DNA of 64,000 bases. Origin: Cytophagales bacterium (GTDB lineage Bacteria > Bacteroidota > Bacteroidia > Cytophagales > Spirosomataceae). The DNA is taken from the NCBI GenBank assembly GCA_024742395.1, contig JANSYO010000011.1, forward strand, positions 1 to 64,000. The letters run 5' to 3'. Below, piece by piece: positions 53,305-60,904 of the stretch. The number at the start of each line of letters is the position of its first letter. Within the stretch, counting starts at the first letter, position 1. The notes beneath the pieces were generated by a model, which saw only the letters and a list, made by a program, of their open reading frames with translations, was not told the DNA's origin and made no database searches. The position numbers and the translations under genes are program-made.

Positions 53305-56300
53305 TTAAGACAGAGGTGTTGTGACAGAAACCTGAAAGCCTTCTTGATAGCCGAACACTAATTGACCCCCAATTTTCTCGGCTCGCCTTTTCATATTGCT
53401 TAGGCCCAGACCGTCTGAGGGAAGGTCTTCTCTTCCAGAGCCATTATCCTTGATGTTCAGGTTTAGAGAATTGCCAGTTTTTTGAAGCCCAATCACCACC
53501 TTATTTCCGTCTGAGTGTTTAATAACATTGGTGATTGCCTCTTTCAAAATCAAGTAGAGGTTTTGTCTGATTAATGGATTAATAAAAGATTTGGCCTCCA
53601 GGCCTTCAGTTTTAAATTCATAATGAAACCCTTTATCTGAGAGGTTTTGTTCAGCAAAAGCCCGCATCCGGTCTGTTAAGTTTTCGTACTTATCTTTTCT
53701 GGAGTCAATGGCCCAAACCGTGTCTCGCATGCGTTCCATGGCCTCACGAGACATATCACTTATCTTATTAAGACTGTCGGTTTTGGTTTCATTAATGCCC
53801 ATGGCCATAAGTTCAGATTTCATGGCTAAGCCTGCCAATAAAGAACCTACATCATCGTGTAAATCGGCAGAAATGCTGGTTCTGACCTCTTCAGTAAGCC
53901 GAAATTTCTCCTTTGCCAGATAAACGTTATAACGGGTCCAGAGATAAATGAGCAGTAACGAAAGTCCAATATACAGCGAGTAAGCCCACCAGGTGAGCCA
54001 CCAGGGTGGCCGTATAGTGAACGGATAAAGCAGCTCTTTACTCCAGATACCGGCTTCATTCATTGCTTTTAACCGGAATGTATATTTACCGGGGCTTAAA
54101 CTTGCATAAGTGGCCTCATGGTTAGCCGTGACCGTACTCCAGTTTTCTTCAAGACCCTCCAGCTGATATTGATATTTTACAGATTGTGGCTTATTGACAT
54201 CCACACCGATAAACTCAAAGCTGATGAAATTATTATCATAGGGTAAAACTAAACCACTGGGAACGCCAGTACTTTTGAGCAGCTCATCATAGGAAAATGC
54301 TCCTACTTTCAAGCCATTGTTCAATGTATAAGAACTATCTGTACTCCAGTTAATCTGTTCATTAAATAACTTGATATTCAGTAATTCTATGTCTATTTCT
54401 GATTTAGGCTGGCGGTCTTCATCTAAATGCACTCGTGCCAAATGACTTAGCTGCGGTATCCAAATTTGATTCTGATGATCCTTTACTATATGGTGTCTGC
54501 CATCGCCATTCCCTTGAAAATTATTCTGTGCTCTGAAGACAGTAAAGAGGTTTTCGTTTTTGAGAAAAGAATCAGAATTAAGACTATCAAGAATAGCTTT
54601 ATCTACTTTAACCAATCCATTTCTTGTGCTAATCCACATGTTTTGATGGTCGTCCTGGATTTCAGATAGAATCACATTGCTTGGCAGGCCGTCTTCAATA
54701 GTAAACTGCCTGATTTTATTTTTGCGTCTGTCTAGCCTAAAAAGGCCATCGCCACCCAGGGAATTGAGCCAATACGCTCCCGTATGATCCTGATAAAAGC
54801 TCTCAATTATTGTTAGGTTTTGAGAGGACGTGTTAGGGTAATTTGTAAGACTATTCTTATCCTTATTCAAAATAGATACACCATTAAATGTGGTAAAAAC
54901 ATAATTGGAGTCAGTATCTTGTCTTATATGAATAACTTCTTCATCTACAAGTCCTTGTGAAGTTGTGTAGTGCGTTTTTGTAAGATCTTTGGTGTTGAGT
55001 TTGAAGACCCCCTTCTTTTCTCTGGAGCTGTACCAGAGGTCTCCTTGAAGGTCCAGGTACAGGCATACGATTTTTTGTCCGGCTTCTTTAAATTGAGTAA
55101 TGCTTTTTCTGTCAGATGAGAGCCTGCATAAGTCGCTATCCCAAAACCCTATCCAGGTATTGCCTTCGCTGTCTGCCGCCATCGCATTTACGTTTTGGCC
55201 ACTGAGCCCGTTGGCAGTAGTATAATTACTTAAAGAGTTTTTTTCGAAATCAATAATTGAAATCCCCCCGAGATCGCAGCCTATCCAAAGATTGTTTTGC
55301 TTGTCAAGAAACAAACTTCTTATCGCCTTACTGGTGAGACCATCTTCTTCAAACATAGACGAAAATATCCTGTTATACCTGACGGCTCCCTCGTATGTAC
55401 CAATCCAGAGGTTCCCGGATTGATCTGTAGTCAAAATACTCAATTCGTCAGATGGCAAACCCATTTTGGCATTTATTGAACGTACATAACCATTTTCGAT
55501 GACAAAAAGACCGTCATATTCTGAAGCACACCATAGGACTCCGGAATCATCTTCATACAGCGAGCGGATATTTGACTTTCCAATATTTGCGAATCGGGTA
55601 ATTGTACTTCCGTCGTATCTTCCAGTACCGGCCTTTGTACCATACACTATAGAACCGTCATTACTTTCTTTGAGACTTGTGATAGGTTCAGATTCTTTGG
55701 AGGTCACAATTCTAGAGAATTCTTTTCCATCATATTTAATAAGTCCCTGGGCATCAGTCCCCAGCCAAATATTCCCCTTGCTGTCTTCTATCAGGCAGTT
55801 AATTTTATTAGGCAGTCCTTGTGTTTTATTGTAAACCAAAAGTGTATCGGTTCCTTTTTTGAGGAGGCAAAGCCCGGCGTTAAGCGTGGCAAGCCAAATG
55901 TTGCCCTCGCTATCCTCCAGAATTTCATTGACTCCGTTTTTGAAATGGCCTTCTGAAGTTTCAAAGTTTGAAATGGTCTCTCCGTCAAACTTGCTGAGTC
56001 CTGCCCGTGAGGCAAACCAAATATTGCCGGTCTCATCCTCTTGTATGTCTACTACATATGAATCTATAAATCCTTGCTTATGACTAAAATTTTCGAATGT
56101 TCTTCCATTGTATTTAGACACTCCGATATAGGAAGCAAACCAAACATTGCCTTTAGAATCATGAAAGATATCATGTATTTTGCTGTCAATTAATCCTGTG
56201 GAAAGGTCGAAAATATTAAAATTATAAGGATTATAATCTGGTGAAAACGGAGTTTGACTGATCGATATCTGAGGTTTTAAACCCGAACTTTTGATTTCTT

Positions 56301-56649
56301 CAAGTAAAAATTCTGAAGGGGAGAATGCCTTCTTTTTCTCCGATTTAAAGGTCACGGGTTTAATATTGGAAAATGTGTTTTTCTCCAGTTCAAGACCTTC
56401 ATTTCTGTACTTTAAAACGGTGGGTGATTGCACACTTTGACTTCTACTTAAATCCATAGTAGAAATGACCGGCTTGGGCATGGTATCCAAACTGATGGTT
56501 TCAAAATAGGCCTCAGATTCTGGATTGATATGCGAAGTGTTTAGTGCCGCAGGTTTACTTTGACAGCCAAGAAATAGTGCCAAACCACTTAATAGAATAC
56601 AGTTAAGGATTGGCTGAAGCCGGGTTTTATTTTTTAATAGAGTTTTCAA
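53305..56649 (-). CDS. Propeller/Y_Y_Y sensor histidine kinase
   Basis: 1114 residues. The N-terminal signal has a lipobox-like LFLGC. Two-component-regulator propeller repeats fill about 140-700 (repeated DSKGNVWFASYIGVSKYNG-type blades), then a Y_Y_Y domain (YQYQLEGLEENWS, SPGKYTFRLKAMNEAGIWS), a transmembrane helix (WAYSLYIGLSLLLIYLWTRYN), HisKA_3 with His in SADLHDDVGSLLAGLAMKSE, and a HATPase (LKEAITNVIKHSDGN, GLGLSNMKRRA). NarL-type kinase. Its transmitter is nearly identical to that of the next gene, the sensor is not. Probably signals to the regulator at 59766. Confidence 0.93.
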   Translation of the reverse strand: MKTLLKNKTRLQPILNCILLSGLALFLGCQSKPAALNTSHINPESEAYFETISLDTMPKPVISTMDLSRSQSVQSPTVLKYRNEGLELEKNTFSNIKPVTFKSEKKKAFSPSEFLLEEIKSSGLKPQISISQTPFSPDYNPYNFNIFDLSTGLIDSKIHDIFHDSKGNVWFASYIGVSKYNGRTFENFSHKQGFIDSYVVDIQEDETGNIWFASRAGLSKFDGETISNFETSEGHFKNGVNEILEDSEGNIWLATLNAGLCLLKKGTDTLLVYNKTQGLPNKINCLIEDSKGNIWLGTDAQGLIKYDGKEFSRIVTSKESEPITSLKESNDGSIVYGTKAGTGRYDGSTITRFANIGKSNIRSLYEDDSGVLWCASEYDGLFVIENGYVRSINAKMGLPSDELSILTTDQSGNLWIGTYEGAVRYNRIFSSMFEEDGLTSKAIRSLFLDKQNNLWIGCDLGGISIIDFEKNSLSNYTTANGLSGQNVNAMAADSEGNTWIGFWDSDLCRLSSDRKSITQFKEAGQKIVCLYLDLQGDLWYSSREKKGVFKLNTKDLTKTHYTTSQGLVDEEVIHIRQDTDSNYVFTTFNGVSILNKDKNSLTNYPNTSSQNLTIIESFYQDHTGAYWLNSLGGDGLFRLDRRKNKIRQFTIEDGLPSNVILSEIQDDHQNMWISTRNGLVKVDKAILDSLNSDSFLKNENLFTVFRAQNNFQGNGDGRHHIVKDHQNQIWIPQLSHLARVHLDEDRQPKSEIDIELLNIKLFNEQINWSTDSSYTLNNGLKVGAFSYDELLKSTGVPSGLVLPYDNNFISFEFIGVDVNKPQSVKYQYQLEGLEENWSTVTANHEATYASLSPGKYTFRLKAMNEAGIWSKELLYPFTIRPPWWLTWWAYSLYIGLSLLLIYLWTRYNVYLAKEKFRLTEEVRTSISADLHDDVGSLLAGLAMKSELMAMGINETKTDSLNKISDMSREAMERMRDTVWAIDSRKDKYENLTDRMRAFAEQNLSDKGFHYEFKTEGLEAKSFINPLIRQNLYLILKEAITNVIKHSDGNKVVIGLQKTGNSLNLNIKDNGSGREDLPSDGLGLSNMKRRAEKIGGQLVFGYQEGFQVSVTTPLS

Positions 56650-56693
56650 TGACGATCAAATCAGGAGATTTGGAGAAATACTAAAAAGTCAAT

Positions 56694-59600
56694 TTAGCAT
56701 TTTAGCTGCAGATTTAGAGAAAAACCTTCATTATAGAAAACTTGAAGGCTGCCGCCAATTTTCCTGGCCCGGGCTTTCATATTGCTTAATCCCAGACCAT
56801 CCGTAGGCAGTTTATCTTTCTTTCTGCCGTTGTCTTTGATATTTAGGTTTAGGTCATCATTCACTTTTTTAAGCTTGATTTCTACTTCGTCTCCATCTGA
56901 ATGTTTAACGATGTTAGTAATGGCTTCTTTGAGAATCAGATAAAGGTTTTGACGAATCAGCGGACTAATAAATGATTTGGCCTCCAGGCCTTCCAATATA
57001 AAGTGATACTTAAAGCCTTTTTCCGGGAGATTTTGATCGGCAAATGAACGCATACGGTCTGTAAGATTTTCGTATTTATCTTTTCGGGAGTCAATGGCCC
57101 ATACGGTGTCTCGCATGCGTTCCATGGCTTCCCGTGCCATTTCGCTTATTTTCAGAAGGCTTTCAGACTCTATTTCTTTAACGCCCATAGCCATAAGTTC
57201 AGATTTCATAGATAAACCTGCCAGCAGAGAGCCCACATCGTCATGGAGATCTGCGGAGATTGTGGTTCTGATTTCTTCGGTGGCCTTGTATTTTTCAAGT
57301 TTTAAAAATACTCTGTAACGTATCCAGGCATAAATGGCGGCAATAGCCAAAAGCACATAAATAACGCGGGCCCACCAGGTTTGATACCAAGGCGGATGTA
57401 TCTTGATTTCAAAGGTACTCTCTTCAGACCAGATCCCATCACTATTGGCTGCAGCATAAACCAGTGTATATGCTCCCGGGTTCAGGTTGGTGTAATTGGC
57501 CTCCAGTCCATTTTTTATGAAGCTGAATTCTTTGTCATACCCAAGTAGTTTGTATTTGATAAGATTGTTCTCTGGTTCTTTGTAATGCAGTCCGTCAAAC
57601 TTAAGATGGATTCGATTTTGATAGTGATCAAGCTCTATCAGCGTATTATTTCCCCTATAAAAAGTAGTATCAAACGCTCGGCTCTCTTTATCCAAATATG
57701 GGAACTTTAGATAGCTCAGGTTTACCTTTGGTTCCATTCGATCAATTTTCAACAAGGCAGGGTCAATGATACTAACCCCTTCATCGCCTCCATAATATAC
57801 TTTTCCATTATGCGTAATCACGGGAGCGGGTTTGTTAAAACTTCCCTCGCTAAAATTATGATTTTCGTAAACGGTACTGCTACTATCTTTATATTTTACT
57901 ATACCCAGAGAACTCTGTATCCAGTAAGTGTTTAAAGGTTCTTCTACAATCCAGTTATAGGTTTCATTAGCTCCCCTGTCTTTAAAACTAAAAGGGCTTA
58001 ATTCTAAATTGTCTGGGTCAATCTGAAAGATATGGCTTGCTAAAATTCCCCAAATTCCTCCTTTTTTATCTCTGTATAAATAGTCTACCGCTTCTTGTTG
58101 TTGCAGACTGTTCTTTTGCCATTCCAGGGATAGGTCTTGGTAAGATATTGTAAGCAAACCCATATCTGTTCCCACTAAAAGTCGCTTATGTTTTGGGTCA
58201 TCAAGAATGGCAGTTGTTTGAATAAATTTTTTACTTACAGGGTCTTGTGCCAGGGCGAAAATGTTTTTTATAACATTGTTATCCGGGTCAATGTACTTTA
58301 ATCTGTTCCAGTTATCAATTATCCATATTCTACCTTCTGAGTCTTCGGTAATCCTTAGAGCTTTTCGTAGATAATTACCCACAGAGTCTACTACAATGTC
58401 ATAAGGGTAATTTTTGATAGTAGTACTTAAATCTGGAGAGAATACATAATTAGCGAAAGAGCCGCCGGCCCACAATTGTTTCTTTCGGTCTTCAAAAAGG
58501 CCAAAATAGCTGACCTTGTCTGTTACCAGCATGTTCTTGGATTTTCCGTCATCTGAAATAGAAAACAGACCATTGTTACTACTACATAAGACGCCATTTT
58601 CTGTGCTGGCCAGTGCATAGGCAGGTCTATTTTCAGGAAGACTTACCGTTTTAAATTTGTAAAAAGAACTCGAGGCTATAACTAATTCGCTTCCGGCCAG
58701 CCAATAATTGCCCTGGAAATCTCTGTTTAAGCTCATTATTTTATTCATAGGCAATTCAGAATTGTCTCTATGATAATGCCTGACCACTTTTTTGGTCCTT
58801 AGGTCAAATAAAATCAGACCGTGATAATTTGTGGCTATCCATAGCAAATTGCCTTCTCTCAGAAGGTCTCTGACAGCAACCTTATAAGGCGAAGCAAGAA
58901 GCTTTTCTAATTCTATGAAATCAAGAATATTCTCAGAAATGGGATCAAAGTGTACAAGCCCTCGCTCAAAATCCGAAATCCAGAAGGAACTGTCTTCATC
59001 TACCTCTATATCTGTTACCCAGTCGTCCAGTAAATAGTTTTGAAATTTCGGCCTGTCTCTTAGAAAGTCATACCTATTCTTTGCGGGGTCATACTTTACC
59101 AGTCCAAATTTTCGGGTGCCGAGCCATAGGGTCCCTGCTTTATCCTTCTTTATAATTTCAAACCTGACCTTCTCTTCATGAGGCCAGTTCATCGTCCTTA
59201 TTTTTTGAATTGGGAATACCTCTACTTTCTTAGATGTTTTATTTACCTTCTGAATGCCACCGTATCCGCCTATCCAGAAGGTATCGTCATTATCCTGAAG
59301 CATGTTCATCGTTTTTTCATCAGACCAGCCATTTTCTAATTGAGTAGAAAATGAATTGATTTGATTCTCCTCTCTACTAAACCAGTGGAGGTATCCACCC
59401 CCCGAGAAAATCCATAAGGTGCCTTCAGAATCTTCAAAGAAAGAAGTTGGCCCCAGTAAGCGTACTTTCTTTTCTATGTTATCAAAAAACGGAGTAAAGC
59501 TTTGACCATCAAAACGGATTATACCTTTCCCGGTGGATATCCAAACGTAGCCTTGCCGGTCAGTATAAGTATTAAATAATTCAGAAGAAATAAGTCCGTT

Positions 59601-59762
59601 TTGTGTATCGTAAGTCTTGAAATATAGGTTGGTGTCTGTTTCAGCTACAGCTAGAGCCTCTTCCTGTGGAGTATAATTTACAATTGGGTGCTCGCCGGAA
59701 TTACAAGCACATAGAACAATAAGACTTAAGAAAAATAGTATATGTGCTTTTACATTGTTCAC
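56694..59762 (-). CDS. Propeller/Y_Y_Y sensor histidine kinase, paralogue
   Basis: 1022 residues. Signal with lipobox-like LIVLCAC. Propeller blades at about 60-670 (DRQGYVWISTGKGIIRFDG, DSEGTLWIFSGGGYLHWF), Y_Y_Y domain (IKYKLLGYDKEFSFI, NPGAYTLVYAAANSDGIWS), transmembrane helix (WWARVIYVLLAIAAIYAWI), His in SADLHDDVGSLLAGLSMKSE and HATPase (LKEAITNIVKHSDGDEV). It starts 3 nt after the regulator gene, so regulator and this kinase are one operon and the second kinase follows after 44 nt. Confidence 0.93.
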   Translation of the reverse strand: MNNVKAHILFFLSLIVLCACNSGEHPIVNYTPQEEALAVAETDTNLYFKTYDTQNGLISSELFNTYTDRQGYVWISTGKGIIRFDGQSFTPFFDNIEKKVRLLGPTSFFEDSEGTLWIFSGGGYLHWFSREENQINSFSTQLENGWSDEKTMNMLQDNDDTFWIGGYGGIQKVNKTSKKVEVFPIQKIRTMNWPHEEKVRFEIIKKDKAGTLWLGTRKFGLVKYDPAKNRYDFLRDRPKFQNYLLDDWVTDIEVDEDSSFWISDFERGLVHFDPISENILDFIELEKLLASPYKVAVRDLLREGNLLWIATNYHGLILFDLRTKKVVRHYHRDNSELPMNKIMSLNRDFQGNYWLAGSELVIASSSFYKFKTVSLPENRPAYALASTENGVLCSSNNGLFSISDDGKSKNMLVTDKVSYFGLFEDRKKQLWAGGSFANYVFSPDLSTTIKNYPYDIVVDSVGNYLRKALRITEDSEGRIWIIDNWNRLKYIDPDNNVIKNIFALAQDPVSKKFIQTTAILDDPKHKRLLVGTDMGLLTISYQDLSLEWQKNSLQQQEAVDYLYRDKKGGIWGILASHIFQIDPDNLELSPFSFKDRGANETYNWIVEEPLNTYWIQSSLGIVKYKDSSSTVYENHNFSEGSFNKPAPVITHNGKVYYGGDEGVSIIDPALLKIDRMEPKVNLSYLKFPYLDKESRAFDTTFYRGNNTLIELDHYQNRIHLKFDGLHYKEPENNLIKYKLLGYDKEFSFIKNGLEANYTNLNPGAYTLVYAAANSDGIWSEESTFEIKIHPPWYQTWWARVIYVLLAIAAIYAWIRYRVFLKLEKYKATEEIRTTISADLHDDVGSLLAGLSMKSELMAMGVKEIESESLLKISEMAREAMERMRDTVWAIDSRKDKYENLTDRMRSFADQNLPEKGFKYHFILEGLEAKSFISPLIRQNLYLILKEAITNIVKHSDGDEVEIKLKKVNDDLNLNIKDNGRKKDKLPTDGLGLSNMKARARKIGGSLQVFYNEGFSLNLQLKC

Positions 59763-59765
59763 TGT

Positions 59766-60401
59766 CTATTTTTTAATTGAACCATTCAGATATAAACTTA
59801 CGGCCTCTACCTTATTATTTACACAAAGTGTACGATACATCTTTTTTATATGGGAACGGATGGTCTCCACAGATAAATTTAGTTCTTCTGCAATTTGCTG
59901 ATAAGAAGAGCCCTCTGTAAGTTTTTCTAAAATTTCCAACTGCCTTTCAGGAAGTACAATTGTCGTTTTCTTTTCAACTTTTACAAAATGCTGCACAATT
60001 TCACGGGCTATAGCAGGAGACATATAAGAACCTCCTTTATTTACAATCTCAATAGCCTCTGAAATGGCTTTTAAACCAGCTCTTTTTGAGATATAGGAGC
60101 TGGCACCTTTACAAAGAGCCGAGACAATTTTATCTTCTTCTTCATATGTGGTTAACATAATGATTTCGGGGTTGGCTATTTTTTTTATTTCCGATATAGC
60201 TTCTATGCCAGACATGCCAGGTAGCCCAATGTCTAAAATCACTATGTGTTTTAAGGCATCTTGTTTACGCAAATAGTCAATGTACTCTTCAGCCGTACTG
60301 AAAGAGCCTAATATCGCAAAGGAGTCATGAAAGCTTAAAAATTGCCCAACGCTATCTCTGACAATAGCATCGTCATCTACCAGGACGACGTTGATTTTCA
60401 T
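59766..60401 (-). CDS. NarL/LuxR-family response regulator
   Basis: 211 residues from the ATG at 60401 (a TTG six codons earlier is possible). Receiver intact: Asp9/Asp10/Asp11, phosphoacceptor Asp57 in HIVILDIGLPGMSGIE, and Lys in SSYISKRAGLKAI. HTH_LuxR at 145-205 (LPERQLEILEKLTEGSSYQQIAEELNLSVETIRSHIKKMYRTL). First gene in the operon with the two propeller kinases, 3 nt before the first; it is the only regulator for both. Confidence 0.95.
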   Translation of the reverse strand: MKINVVLVDDDAIVRDSVGQFLSFHDSFAILGSFSTAEEYIDYLRKQDALKHIVILDIGLPGMSGIEAISEIKKIANPEIIMLTTYEEEDKIVSALCKGASSYISKRAGLKAISEAIEIVNKGGSYMSPAIAREIVQHFVKVEKKTTIVLPERQLEILEKLTEGSSYQQIAEELNLSVETIRSHIKKMYRTLCVNNKVEAVSLYLNGSIKK

Positions 60402-60450
60402 AGTATTAGTGGAATACAATTAGGCTCAATATAGTATAAAACACCTTAAA

Positions 60451-60490
60451 GGGTGATATAAATGCATTAAAAATCACCCTTTGGGGTGAT
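60451..60490. promoter_or_regulatory. Inverted repeat ATCACCC-TTTG-GGGTGAT plus half-site
   Basis: Perfect 7-bp inverted repeat at 60473-60490 with an extra GGGTGAT half at 60451-60457, in the divergent region between the NarL-type regulator and the LytTR-only gene. The same palindrome recurs at 63859-63875 with flanking similarity. Likely operator of one of the adjacent regulators. Confidence 0.6.
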
Positions 60491-60544
60491 TGACAAGGGC
60501 TTTCTTAATGATGACCTTTATGAACCCAAAAGAAACTTTAAGCC

Positions 60545-60892
60545 ATGAAAAAGAAGTACACGCAAATGTTTAAAACGATTCCCAAGTTTCTAAGCGAAAT
60601 TGAAACAGGCGAGATCATGCATCTGGAAGCTCAATCTAATTATACTTATGTGGTCATGAAGGATGGCACCAGAATGTTATCCTCATATAATCTAAAGATT
60701 TTTGAAGAGCTGCTTGAAACCAGCGAGTTCATGAGAATTAATAGATCAAGTCTGGTAAATACCTCTTTTATTACTGGTTATATAAAAGCAGAAGGGTATA
60801 TAAAACTTAGAAACAATCTCAGAATTAAAGTACCGCGAAGAAGGTCAATTTTTTTAAAAGCTGAATATCCCCAAATTTTTAAAACCGTATAA
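60545..60892 (+). CDS. LytTR-domain-only DNA-binding protein
   Basis: 115 residues consisting of a LytTR domain (GEIMHLEAQSNYTYVVMKDG, FMRINRSSLVNTSFITGY, IKVPRRRSIFLKAEY). Same organisation as the protein at 33537-33896. It precedes the large head-repeat fibre protein by 12 nt on the same strand. The ATG lies 54 nt after the GGGTGAT palindrome. No receiver domain, so activity is probably set by abundance or by a partner. Confidence 0.88.
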   Translation: MKKKYTQMFKTIPKFLSEIETGEIMHLEAQSNYTYVVMKDGTRMLSSYNLKIFEELLETSEFMRINRSSLVNTSFITGYIKAEGYIKLRNNLRIKVPRRRSIFLKAEYPQIFKTV

Positions 60893-60904
60893 AATCATTT
60901 AAAC

